DNA from: Clostridiales bacterium
GTDB taxonomy: Bacteria; Bacillota; Clostridia; Oscillospirales; Oscillospiraceae
NCBI GenBank assembly: GCA_022772525.1
Contig: JALFAD010000083.1
Location: 1 to 33,083, forward strand
Direction: 5' to 3'
DNA length: 33,083 nucleotides
The notes below the pieces were generated by a model that was not told the DNA's origin, ran no database searches, and worked only from the letters and a program-made list of their open reading frames with translations. The stretch's first letter is position 1; each line of letters opens with the position of its first letter. Both the position numbers and the translations under genes were made by a program. Of the stretch, positions 23,669 through 30,792 are shown piece by piece.

Positions 23669-24369
23669 GCGCAGGTTGTCTGTCTTAAGAATTCTTTTCG
23701 CAATCTTTGCAGAATCCGCTTTTCGAGCCTTGAGATGTAGGATTGGGAGATGCCCATGGCCTGAGCCACCTCTTTCTGGGTCAGCTCCCTGCGGCCTTCC
23801 AGCCCAAACCGGAGAAATACAATCTCCTGTTCCCGGGGTGGCAGAGTCTCCAGCGCCTGACGCAGGACTTTTTTGTCCACATCTTCCTCTAAAGGCCGGG
23901 AAATGGCGTCCTCGTCGGTGCCCAGAATGTCGGCAAGCAGCAATTCGTTCCCTTCGCCGTCCATGTTAATGGGTTCGTCCAGAGAAATCTCCGTCTTTTG
24001 GTTGGCGGTTTTGCGGATGTACATGAGAATTTCGTTTTCAATGCACCGGGAAGCATAGGTGGCCAGTTTTATCTTTTTCTCCAATCGATAGGTGCCGACG
24101 GCTTTCATCAGCCCGATGGTGCCAATGGAGATCAAATCTTCGATGTTGATTCCGGTGTTTTCAAACCGCCGGGCGATATAGACCACCAGCCGCAGATTGT
24201 GCTCCACAAGGGTCTGCTTCGCGTTTTCATCCCCCCGTTCCAGCGCCTCCAGCGCCTCCTGCTCCTGTGCCCCCTTCAGGGGCGGGGGGAGAATGTCGCT
24301 GCCGCCGATGTAAAAAATGTCCTGTTCCCGTGTAAGCCCCAGAAGGCTCAAGAGTTTGCGCAAATTCAT
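23665..24369 (-). CDS. sigE: Sporulation sigma factor SigE (mother-cell)
   Basis: This 234-residue sigma factor matches SigE closely. [12 protein letters not shown] marks the start of the mature protein, [31 protein letters not shown] is region 2 (in blocks [12 protein letters not shown] and [11 protein letters not shown]), [18 protein letters not shown] follows, and region 4 ends with [15 protein letters not shown]. It directs early mother-cell transcription after SpoIIGA removes its pro-sequence. The pro-sequence here is only about 19 residues, shorter than in Bacillus. The ATG at 24369 follows AGGAGGGG and overlaps the spoIIGA stop by 4 nt (ATGA). No sigG follows; rex does. Confidence 0.97.
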   Translation of the reverse strand: MNLRKLLSLLGLTREQDIFYIGGSDILPPPLKGAQEQEALEALERGDENAKQTLVEHNLRLVVYIARRFENTGINIEDLISIGTIGLMKAVGTYRLEKKIKLATYASRCIENEILMYIRKTANQKTEISLDEPINMDGEGNELLLADILGTDEDAISRPLEEDVDKKVLRQALETLPPREQEIVFLRFGLEGRRELTQKEVAQAMGISQSYISRLEKRILQRLRKEFLRQTTCA

Positions 24370-25139
24370 AATGCCCCTCCTGTCAGCGCCTGATACATTC
24401 CTGTTTGCCCCAAGCCCTCGCAAGCGAAGGCCGCCAGCACAGTTTGCTTTCGCTTCCCGACAGTCGCCTCCGGAAACCGCATTGCCAGCAGCAGACCGCC
24501 GCCGGTGCCCACGGCGTGGTAGGGAATCAGCCGCAGCCCCGGCAGGGGGCGGGCGGCGAGGGTTTCCAGCGGGGAAGCAAGCTCCTTTTGGGTCAGCCCG
24601 GTAAGGGTTTCCCCGATCTGCGCGGACACTACCAGCACCGGCTCCCCGGTGACGGGGTCCCGCAGGGTGTTGCCTGTGTCCCGCAGGGCGGTAAAGCGGA
24701 CGGTTCTGCCCTGATAGCTGAGAGCCACCGGCACATACTCCCGGCCCACCGCCCCATCCCCGAAGGCCACCCGGCACAGCAGCCACACCCCTGCCGCCCC
24801 CAGCGTCAGTGCGGCAAAATTCTGGCGGGTAAAGCACAGGGCCATGCCTCCCAGCGAAAGGCTCAGCAGCAGGAACACTCCGCCCCGCTTCACCGCGTCC
24901 CGGCGCGGCCCGAAGGCGACTGCCGCCATCAGGCACAGACTGACGCACCGCCACAGAAGATTCCCCAGAAACCGGAACCCCGGCAGCAAGCAGCCGGCGG
25001 CATAGATGCTGCCAAGCGCCGCCGCCAGCGCGCACCGCCCCGGGGCGGCAGGAAAGCCGGACAGGCGGTTCGTTCCCAGCAGCAGCAGGAAGTCCACAAG
25101 GAAGTTGAGCAGCATTACAAGATCCAGATACACCGTCAA
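24366..25139 (-). CDS. spoIIGA: Sigma-E processing peptidase SpoIIGA
   Basis: This membrane aspartic protease activates pro-SigE at the sporulation septum. Five hydrophobic segments occupy the first ~120 residues, opening with [20 protein letters not shown], the family's N-terminal hallmark. The C-terminal domain carries the catalytic motif DTGN (Asp near 154 in [10 protein letters not shown]). I choose the TTG at 25139 (257 residues), because AAGGAGG lies 8 nt upstream; the GTG two codons further is the alternative. Longer in-frame starts have no ribosome site. The gene is coupled to sigE by an ATGA overlap. Confidence 0.95.
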   Translation of the reverse strand: MTVYLDLVMLLNFLVDFLLLLGTNRLSGFPAAPGRCALAAALGSIYAAGCLLPGFRFLGNLLWRCVSLCLMAAVAFGPRRDAVKRGGVFLLLSLSLGGMALCFTRQNFAALTLGAAGVWLLCRVAFGDGAVGREYVPVALSYQGRTVRFTALRDTGNTLRDPVTGEPVLVVSAQIGETLTGLTQKELASPLETLAARPLPGLRLIPYHAVGTGGGLLLAMRFPEATVGKRKQTVLAAFACEGLGQTGMYQALTGGAL

Positions 25140-25230
25140 CCCGTCCACCTCCTTGTGCACCAGTATAGCCCTCCGGGACAACGAAGTCGGTCGCAAACCT
25201 GTCCGGGTACAGCCGCAAGTTCCACGGAAA

Positions 25231-25264
25231 AATCCCTCCGGCTGACGTTTCAGTCGGAGGGATT
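25231..25264 (-). terminator. Terminator of the rarA-DUF951 transcript
   Basis: AATCCCTCCGACTGA and its near-complement form a 15-bp stem with one mismatch, then ATTTTTCC on the minus strand. The hairpin includes the DUF951 stop codon. Confidence 0.88.
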
Positions 25265-25441
25265 GCTACGCTCTACCGCGCGAATATTCTTTTCCGCCTT
25301 GAACCGGGGGGTCATGACCTCATGCCCGCAGCCAAGACACCGCAAGCGGAAGTCCGCGCCGGTGCGCAGCACCAGCCACCGCTTTTCCCCACAGGGATGG
25401 GGCTTTTTCATGACCAGAATGTCGTTGATTTTGATATCCAT
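25250..25441 (-). CDS. DUF951 family small zinc-ribbon-like protein
   Basis: This 63-residue protein matches DUF951 throughout. [34 protein letters not shown] and the basic tail NIRAVER follow the family pattern, with HPCG and CLGCG supplying likely metal ligands. The family is widespread in Firmicutes and of unknown function; the fold suggests nucleic-acid or ribosome binding, which is inference. The ATG at 25441 follows GTGAGGAT and lies 6 nt after the rarA stop, so the two form an operon ended by a terminator that overlaps the DUF951 stop. Confidence 0.92.
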   Translation of the reverse strand: MDIKINDILVMKKPHPCGEKRWLVLRTGADFRLRCLGCGHEVMTPRFKAEKNIRAVERSNPSD

Positions 25442-25447
25442 ATATCC

Positions 25448-26713
25448 TCACGATTCCCCCTTGATTTTCGTCCAATACTGCTTCGCTGCCTGTTCCATCT
25501 TATTGTCGGCATACTCGTAATAATGGGTGTCCGCCAGCTCGTCGGGCAGGTACTGCTGCCGCACCCAGTGGTTTGGATAGTCGTGTGGATACAGATACCC
25601 CTGCTCCCGCTCCATGGTGTAGGAATCCGCGTGGACGTTTTGAAGGTGCCGGGGGAAATCTCCGGTTTTGCCCTTGCGCACATCCGCCAGCGCCGCGTCC
25701 AGAGCGATATGCCCGGAGTTGGACTTGGGGCTGGTTGCCATCAAAACGGCGGCGTCGCCCAGCGGAATCCGGGCCTCCGGCATCCCCAGCTTCAGGGCCA
25801 TATCCACGCAGGCGTTGACAATGGGGATGATTTGCGGGTAGGCAAGGCCCACGTCCTCGGCGGCAATGACCATGAGACGGCGGCAGGCGGAGGGCATCTG
25901 CCCCGCTTCCAGAAGCCGGGCCAGATAATGACAGGCCGCGTCCGGGTCGGAGCCGCGGATGGATTTTTGCAGGGCGGACAGCAGGTCGTAGTGGTTGTCC
26001 CCGTCCCGGTCAGCCCGGAGGGCGCTTTTCTGGGTGACGGCTTTTACGTCCTCCAGCGTCAGAGGAAGCACTCCGTTTTGGGGCTGCCCGGCGGAGAACA
26101 GCACCTCCACCGCGTTCATGGCCTTGCGCAGGTCGCCGCCGCAGGCGGAAGCGATGTACTCCAATGCGCCTTCCTCTGCTTCCGCTCTCAGCGCGGTGCG
26201 GTTCTCCATAAAGGCAACTGCCCGACGCACCGCCTTCAGCGCCGCTTCCGCCGAAATCTGCTTGAACTCAAACACGGTGGAGCGGCTCAAAATGGCGTTG
26301 AACACATAAAAATAGGGATTCTCCGTGGTGGAGGCAATCAGGGTGATTTTGCCGTTTTCAATGTGCTCCAGCAGGGATTGCTGCTGCTTTTTATTGAAGG
26401 ACTGAATTTCGTCTAAGTAGAGCAGCACCCCGTTGGGGGCCATGAAGGTGTCCAGCTGAGCCACGATTTCCTTAATATCCGCCGTGGAAGCGGTGGTGGC
26501 GTTGAGCTTATAGAGTGTCCGGTTGGTTTGCCTCGCGATAATGTTGGCAACGGTGGTTTTTCCCGTGCCGCTGGGGCCGTAGAACACCATGTTGGGAATC
26601 TTTCCGGAGTCAATGAGCCGCCGCAGCACGGCGTTTGGCCCCAGAATGTGCTCCTGACCGTATACCTCGTCCAGTGTGGTGGGCCGCAGAAGATCGGCCA
26701 ATGGTTGATACAT
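25448..26713 (-). CDS. rarA: Replication-associated recombination protein RarA (MgsA)
   Basis: This 421-residue AAA+ ATPase, related to clamp-loader subunits, acts at stalled replication forks. An N-terminal TTLDEVYGQEHILG precedes Walker A GPSGTGKTT, Walker B LLYLDEIQSFNKKQQ and sensor 1 IASTTENPYF. The C-terminal oligomerisation domain contains YDLLSALQKSIRGSDPDAA and EDVGLAYPQ. Length is typical. The ATG at 26713 follows GGAGGG. There is no clear promoter in the 158 nt upstream, which consist of a palindromic repeat, so it may depend on read-through from the GTPase genes. Confidence 0.96.
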   Translation of the reverse strand: MYQPLADLLRPTTLDEVYGQEHILGPNAVLRRLIDSGKIPNMVFYGPSGTGKTTVANIIARQTNRTLYKLNATTASTADIKEIVAQLDTFMAPNGVLLYLDEIQSFNKKQQQSLLEHIENGKITLIASTTENPYFYVFNAILSRSTVFEFKQISAEAALKAVRRAVAFMENRTALRAEAEEGALEYIASACGGDLRKAMNAVEVLFSAGQPQNGVLPLTLEDVKAVTQKSALRADRDGDNHYDLLSALQKSIRGSDPDAACHYLARLLEAGQMPSACRRLMVIAAEDVGLAYPQIIPIVNACVDMALKLGMPEARIPLGDAAVLMATSPKSNSGHIALDAALADVRKGKTGDFPRHLQNVHADSYTMEREQGYLYPHDYPNHWVRQQYLPDELADTHYYEYADNKMEQAAKQYWTKIKGES

Positions 26714-26735
26714 AGACAGCCCTCCTTTTCATAGG

Positions 26736-26866
26736 CCTTCCCCTCTGGGGAAGGTGGCAGCCCGAAGGGCTGACGGAAGAGGGATTCCCTCTCAGCGCTG
26801 GAGACAGGGAGAAAGACCTCTCCCGACCTCGCTTAAGGCTCGGCCACCCTCCCCAAAGGGGAGGGC
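26736..26866. repeat. Palindromic interspersed repeat, complete copy A
   Basis: The element starts CCTTCCCC-TCT-GGGGAAGGTGG and ends CCACCCTCCCC-AAA-GGGGAGGG, forming imperfect terminal inverted repeats, with a GCAGCCC-GAA-GGGCTG hairpin inside. A related copy begins at 32962. The stem nearest 26866 lies directly behind the GTPase stop and may serve as its terminator. Confidence 0.8.
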
Positions 26867-26871
26867 TTATC

Positions 26872-27816
26872 TCAGAATGTTGCCACGTCGGGTTCCGCGG
26901 GCTGCGCTCCGGTAGTGACCTCGATGGCGGTCAGCACGGGGCCGAGCTCGCCCTTGTACAGCGGGTGCTTTTCCGCGGCAATTTTCGCCGTGACCATGAC
27001 CCAGTCTCTGGATTTCAGCTGAGCCGCTTTTTCGTACCGGCAGGGAATGCCGCAGAACTGGATGTCCTCTACGCAGCAGGTCATGACGAACCGGCCCGGG
27101 GCGAACATGCCGTTCCTGTCCCGGCGGAGCATGGCAACCTGCCCCTTAAAGCGGACGGTCTTGCCGTCGTACTTCTGAGGTTCCTCGGAAACGTCCCGGT
27201 AGAACAGGGCGTAGTCCTCGTCCTTGACTTCGATGACGGGAGCGTTAATATCGAAGGGCAGGGGATCCTCAATTTCGTCAAATTCTGTGGTGCCGTCGGT
27301 GTAGTCGTAAAGAATGTCGATACGGCGGGAGGCTGCCCGAGCCAGCTTGTGGAAGGGCATCACGTCCGTGCCCTTTTCCAGACGGTTGAATACCACCATC
27401 TGGGCGCCCACCAGCTTGTCCATCACCAGATTGCGCATATTGGCGTTGAAGGCCATAATGGTGGTGGAATCGGCGAACATGACCTCCTGCGCCACCACCC
27501 AGCCCTCGGGGAAGCGCATATAGAGGTCACCTACCTGCTGCATTCCGTTCAGTTCCGCCACAACCCGCTCGGCCCGGTACTTTTTTTGCAGGGCCTGAAG
27601 CTGCTTGGTGGTGACGGTCTGCTGGTCGAGAACTTCGATATAGACGTTCTTGTGGGGATAAGTGGACAGGTCGTACTCCTCCTCGCCCTCCTCAAAGAGC
27701 AGCAGCAGGGTGCGCTCTCCGGCGTTGAACCGCTCGTCCTCCAGCGTCTCCTGAATGAATTTGGTCTTACCGGAATCCAAAAAACCGGTAAAGGCGTAAA
27801 CGGGAATTTCCTGCAT
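26872..27816 (-). CDS. G3E-family GTPase fused to a YcgQ/TIGR03943-like C-terminal domain
   Basis: This 314-residue protein has a CobW/G3E GTPase N-terminus with P-loop GFLDSGKT (11-18). It lacks the CxCC metal motif, and the NKxD guanine motif reads FNRLE. From about residue 185, VIEVKDEDYALFYRDVSEEP, then KTVRFKGQVAML and RFVMTCCVEDIQFCGIP, match the C-terminal domain of YcgQ-type (TIGR03943/DUF1980) proteins, which normally partner a DUF318 permease absent here. It lies 3 nt after a His-rich G3E GTPase gene, so the two are probably made together. A role in metal handling is likely by association; nucleotide use by this degenerate member is uncertain. The ATG at 27816 has a weak ribosome site, fitting translational coupling. 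Confidence 0.85.
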   Translation of the reverse strand: MQEIPVYAFTGFLDSGKTKFIQETLEDERFNAGERTLLLLFEEGEEEYDLSTYPHKNVYIEVLDQQTVTTKQLQALQKKYRAERVVAELNGMQQVGDLYMRFPEGWVVAQEVMFADSTTIMAFNANMRNLVMDKLVGAQMVVFNRLEKGTDVMPFHKLARAASRRIDILYDYTDGTTEFDEIEDPLPFDINAPVIEVKDEDYALFYRDVSEEPQKYDGKTVRFKGQVAMLRRDRNGMFAPGRFVMTCCVEDIQFCGIPCRYEKAAQLKSRDWVMVTAKIAAEKHPLYKGELGPVLTAIEVTTGAQPAEPDVATF

Positions 27817-27819
27817 GGC

Positions 27820-28929
27820 TTACACCCCGAACAGCTCGGCAATGGCGTGCTCGTCCAGCTTGGAGCCGATGACGCACAGCTTGCCGGTGATGTCGGCGGA
27901 GCCGGTGCGGACGTTGTATTCCTCCGGCACATAGTCGAAGTGAATCCAGCTTCCGTCGGCGGCGGGCAGAATGCCCTTGGCCCGGAGAATCATGCCGTAC
28001 TTGCAGGAATCCAGCGCGTGCAGCGCCTTCTCCACGGTTTCCTTGTCGAACTTCCTGGCAGTCTCCACACCCCAGGAGGTGAACACCTCGTCGGCATCGT
28101 GGTCATGGTGGTGATGCTCATGATCGTGGTCATGGTCGTGGCAGCCGCAGGTGCAGTGCTCGTCATGGTCGTGGTGGTGCTCGTGCTCCTCATGGTCGTG
28201 GTGGTGATGATGCTCGTGCTCGTCATCCTCGTCATCATGGTGATGATGGCCGCAGCCGCAATGGTCGTCGTCCTCGTCGTGGTCGTGATGATGGTGATGC
28301 TCATGCACCAGCTGGGCAAGCTCGTTTGCCAGTGTGGACTGGCCCTCCATGGCGGCGGTCAGCTGCTCACCGGTGAGCTGGCCCCAGGGAGTCGTCACAA
28401 TCGCGGCCTTGTTGTTATGCTCCCGCAGCAGGGCAACCGCGGCATCCAGCTTGGCCTGGGGGATGGAGTCGGTGCGGGACAGAATAATGGCGGAAGCGGT
28501 CTCGATCTGGTTGTTGTAGAACTCGCCGAAGTTCTTCATATACACCTTGACCTTGCCGGCATCCACCACGGCTACGGTGTAGCCCAGCGTGACCTCGTCG
28601 TTCATGACCTTCTTCACCGCGCCGATGACGTCGGACAGCTTGCCCACGCCGGAGGGCTCGATGAGGATACGGTCGGGGTTGTACTCGGCGATGACCCGGG
28701 TCAGGGCCTTGCCGAAGTCGCCCACCAGAGAGCAGCAGATGCAGCCGGAGTTCATCTCGGTAATGTTGATGCCGGCGTCCTGCAGAAAACCGCCGTCAAT
28801 GCCGATCTCGCCGAACTCGTTCTCGATCAGTACGATTTTCTGGCCTTTGTAGGCCTCTTGGATCATTTTCTTGATAAGCGTGGTCTTGCCGGCGCCGAGA
28901 AAGCCGGAGTAAATATCAATTTTTGTCAT
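27820..28929 (-). CDS. COG0523 G3E GTPase / metallochaperone with long His-rich insert
   Basis: This 369-residue CobW/ZNG1-type GTPase has P-loop GFLGAGKTT, the metal-binding motif CICC at 63-66 (NSGCICCSL), Walker B region ILIEPSGVG and an altered guanine motif SRTD. Between the GTPase core and the CobW C-terminal domain, residues 209-279 are almost entirely His, Asp and Glu, with CGCG and CTCGC cysteine clusters, a clear metal-storage or delivery insert. The family transfers zinc, cobalt or nickel to client enzymes. The ATG at 28929 follows AAAGGTGA. It is the first gene of the pair. Its promoter carries a dyad that could be a metal-responsive operator. The metal cannot be decided from the sequence. 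Confidence 0.93.
   Translation of the reverse strand: MTKIDIYSGFLGAGKTTLIKKMIQEAYKGQKIVLIENEFGEIGIDGGFLQDAGINITEMNSGCICCSLVGDFGKALTRVIAEYNPDRILIEPSGVGKLSDVIGAVKKVMNDEVTLGYTVAVVDAGKVKVYMKNFGEFYNNQIETASAIILSRTDSIPQAKLDAAVALLREHNNKAAIVTTPWGQLTGEQLTAAMEGQSTLANELAQLVHEHHHHHDHDEDDDHCGCGHHHHDDEDDEHEHHHHHDHEEHEHHHDHDEHCTCGCHDHDHDHEHHHHDHDADEVFTSWGVETARKFDKETVEKALHALDSCKYGMILRAKGILPAADGSWIHFDYVPEEYNVRTGSADITGKLCVIGSKLDEHAIAELFGV
28093..28305. repeat. Low-complexity His/Asp codon repeat inside the metallochaperone gene
   Basis: Tandemly varied CAT/CAC/GAC/GAG codons encode the His-rich insert. Because of this bias the opposite strand is open and reads as Val/Met-rich nonsense. Confidence 0.9.
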
Positions 28930-28972
28930 AATTGTCTCACCTTTCCAGTGTGTTTGATTTTCTCAACACATT

Positions 28973-28999
28973 ATTATAATACATTTTCCGGAAAAATGT
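28973..28999 (-). promoter_or_regulatory. Promoter -10 box and adjoining dyad upstream of the metallochaperone operon
   Basis: On the minus strand a perfect TATAAT (28973-28978) is directly preceded by the dyad ACATTTT(T)CC/GGAAAATGT at 28981-28999, which occupies the -35/-10 spacer. A repressor bound there would block the promoter. It does not match the Bacillus Zur box. A second dyad (TGTGTT...AACACA, 28949-28970) lies downstream of the -10. Confidence 0.5.
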
Positions 29000-29092
29000 T
29001 TGAAAATGCTGTAAACTTTTCCGGTTATTCCCCGGCCTGCCATGCCGTACCGGGCGAACCGGCTTCCCGCTTTTTCAATGGACATCATGTTC

Positions 29093-29785
29093 CTATGAGG
29101 GGATAAAAGACTGTTCTACCGGGTATTCATCCGTATCGGAATAATGCCACCATTCCCCGGAATATCCTTTAAAACCGTGCTTTTCCATGAGAATCTCCAA
29201 AAGTTCCGCGTGAGCTGCGGCGGTTTCGGTGCAGTCGGAATAGTCCCGGTCTGCCTTTGCCGAAAAGTCGTCAAAGCCCGTGGGCATTTCCAGCTCGGTT
29301 CCGGTTTCGTCCACCAGCGTCACGTCCACGGTGCTGCCCCGGCTGTGGGAGCTGAAGCCCGTTTCCGGATTGGCAACAAATGCCGGGTTCGGGCAGACTT
29401 CCCAGAGTTTAAATTGTGCGCTGACTGGGCGGAAGCCGTCCCAGATTTTGAGGGAAAGTCCCAGCTCGGCGAGGTCTGCACTGACCGCTGCCAGTTTTTT
29501 GACCGTGCCGTAGCGCAAATAGGCGTCGGAGAAATCGTAGATAACCTGCCCGGTGAAATTATCGGCGGTGGCGTACATCAGTTCCTGCCGTGCCGACGGA
29601 ATATAATCCAGAACCCGAACGAAATCCGAAGGGGAAGGTTCCGGGGCAGACGTTTCCGACAGGGTTTCCGGCGGCAGGGTTTGAGCCGGGGCTGTCCCGG
29701 CGGTTGTGGGTACCGTTTGCGTTCTGCCGCAGGAACAAAGCAGACAGGCAAGGGCCAGCAGCCCAGCAGCCATGCGCCGCTTCAT
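29093..29785 (-). CDS. VanX-type D-alanyl-D-alanine dipeptidase lipoprotein
   Basis: This 230-residue zinc peptidase has a lipoprotein signal (basic MKRR, hydrophobic core, lipobox ending LCSC with Cys19) and a Ser/Pro/Thr linker, followed by the M15D domain. DGFRPVSAQ, FSSHSRGSTVDVTLVD (zinc His and Asp) and GEWWHYSD (catalytic Glu and third zinc ligand) are complete. It should cleave D-Ala-D-Ala outside the membrane, releasing D-alanine, rather than acting in cytoplasmic vancomycin resistance as VanX does. I use the ATG at 29785 (GAGGA upstream) because longer in-frame extension gives no signal peptide. It overlaps the LysR stop by 4 nt, so it is coupled to that gene. Confidence 0.92.
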   Translation of the reverse strand: MKRRMAAGLLALACLLCSCGRTQTVPTTAGTAPAQTLPPETLSETSAPEPSPSDFVRVLDYIPSARQELMYATADNFTGQVIYDFSDAYLRYGTVKKLAAVSADLAELGLSLKIWDGFRPVSAQFKLWEVCPNPAFVANPETGFSSHSRGSTVDVTLVDETGTELEMPTGFDDFSAKADRDYSDCTETAAAHAELLEILMEKHGFKGYSGEWWHYSDTDEYPVEQSFIPS

Positions 29786-30681
29786 GGCGTTTCCTCGGTG
29801 AGCCGGATGCCCTTTATGTGGTCGATCATGGCCCGCATGGGGGCGGACAGCCACTTTTCCCGGCGGTACAGCAGCTGCTTCCAGACCACCACCTGCAATT
29901 GGGGGACGTTCAACCGCATCAGGTGTCCGGCACGAACCCCGCGTTCGGTGACATAATCCGGCAGGAAGGACAGCCCCATATTTTCCCCCACCAGCTTGCA
30001 GATCAGGTCGGCCTGACCGGTTTCCAGCACGGGATTGATTTCCAGAGAATTCCGCGCCAACTGTTCATCCATCAGTCGGCGGTAGCTCATGCCCTTTTCC
30101 GTCAGCAGGAAGGGCTGAGGGAGAAGCTGCTCCAGGGCGACTGACCGCAGCGCTGCCAGCGGATGCCGGGGCGACGCCACAAAATGCACGCCGATTTCTT
30201 CCTCGTCGGCAATAACGTAGTTGGTGTCATAAACGTGGTCGTCCATGGTGCAGATCATGTCCACATCGTTGCGATCCAGAGATTCCAGCAGCGCGCTGGT
30301 GTCCAGCGTGGTGATGTGCAGGCGAACCTGAGGGTAGGCAGCCCGAAACTGAGCGAAGTGCCCCACGATCAGCGGCTCGCACAGGGAATCCGCCATGCCC
30401 AGCCGCAGCATTCCGGCAGGCTCCCGCCGGCGCTGGTCGCCCAGCAGCATTTCCTGACCGGTATGGCAAATCTGCTGGGCGTAGCCCAGCGCGTCCCGGC
30501 CCGCGTCGGTCAGGGTGACGGTGTGGCCGATGCGGTCAAAGAGCTGGGCGCCCATTTCCTTTTCCAGCTGCTTAATCTGAAAAGAGATGGTGGGCTGGGA
30601 ATAGCCCAGCTTTTCACCCGCCCGGGTGAAGCTGCCCAGCTCGGCAACTTCGATAAAAATACTCAGTGCCCGAAGGTCCAT
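29782..30681 (-). CDS. LysR-family transcriptional regulator
   Basis: This 299-residue regulator has an N-terminal winged helix (MDLRALSIFIEVAELGSFTRAG, with the recognition region GYSQPTISFQIKQLEKEMG) and a two-lobed effector domain beginning near LRLGMADSL. The length is standard. It is divergent from an alanine/glycine symporter gene and overlaps a D-Ala-D-Ala dipeptidase gene, so alanine or a cell-wall-derived signal is a plausible effector. The effector is not readable from the sequence. The ATG at 30681 follows CAGGAGGAC. A T-N11-A-type dyad lies in the divergent region. Confidence 0.95.
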   Translation of the reverse strand: MDLRALSIFIEVAELGSFTRAGEKLGYSQPTISFQIKQLEKEMGAQLFDRIGHTVTLTDAGRDALGYAQQICHTGQEMLLGDQRRREPAGMLRLGMADSLCEPLIVGHFAQFRAAYPQVRLHITTLDTSALLESLDRNDVDMICTMDDHVYDTNYVIADEEEIGVHFVASPRHPLAALRSVALEQLLPQPFLLTEKGMSYRRLMDEQLARNSLEINPVLETGQADLICKLVGENMGLSFLPDYVTERGVRAGHLMRLNVPQLQVVVWKQLLYRREKWLSAPMRAMIDHIKGIRLTEETP

Positions 30682-30709
30682 GGCTGTCCTCCTGGAATTA
30701 AAAAAGTAA

Positions 30710-30729
30710 ATGAATTGGATTTAATTCAT
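30710..30729. promoter_or_regulatory. Candidate LysR-type operator
   Basis: ATGAATT-N6-AATTCAT is a perfect 7-bp-arm dyad containing T-N11-A. It lies between the two divergent genes, just upstream of the symporter -35 box, which is the standard place for LysR regulation. Confidence 0.6.
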
Positions 30730-30732
30730 CAA

Positions 30733-30760
30733 TTGGACTTATACCGGTATCTATTATATA
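30733..30760 (+). promoter_or_regulatory. Sigma-A promoter of the symporter gene
   Basis: TTGGAC and TATATA are separated by 16 nt (or TATACT at 18 nt). It starts 3 nt after the candidate LysR operator. Confidence 0.55.
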
Positions 30761-30792
30761 CTCGTTGTGAATTCTGTCAAGAGGTATAAAAA

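Noticed and set aside
24370..25218. In-frame upstream extension of sigE to about 517 residues
   Set aside because: The extension overlaps all of spoIIGA in another frame and is Arg/Gly/Pro-rich nonsense; the ATG at 24369 has an ideal ribosome site.
26965..29106. Plus-strand open frame with Val/Met-rich 'membrane' stretch
   Set aside because: The Val/Met run is the reverse complement of the His codons of the metallochaperone insert, and the frame spans two minus-strand genes.
29093..29785. Vancomycin resistance gene vanX
   Set aside because: The protein has a lipoprotein signal and no vanH/vanA/vanR/vanS neighbours; a surface dipeptidase fits better.
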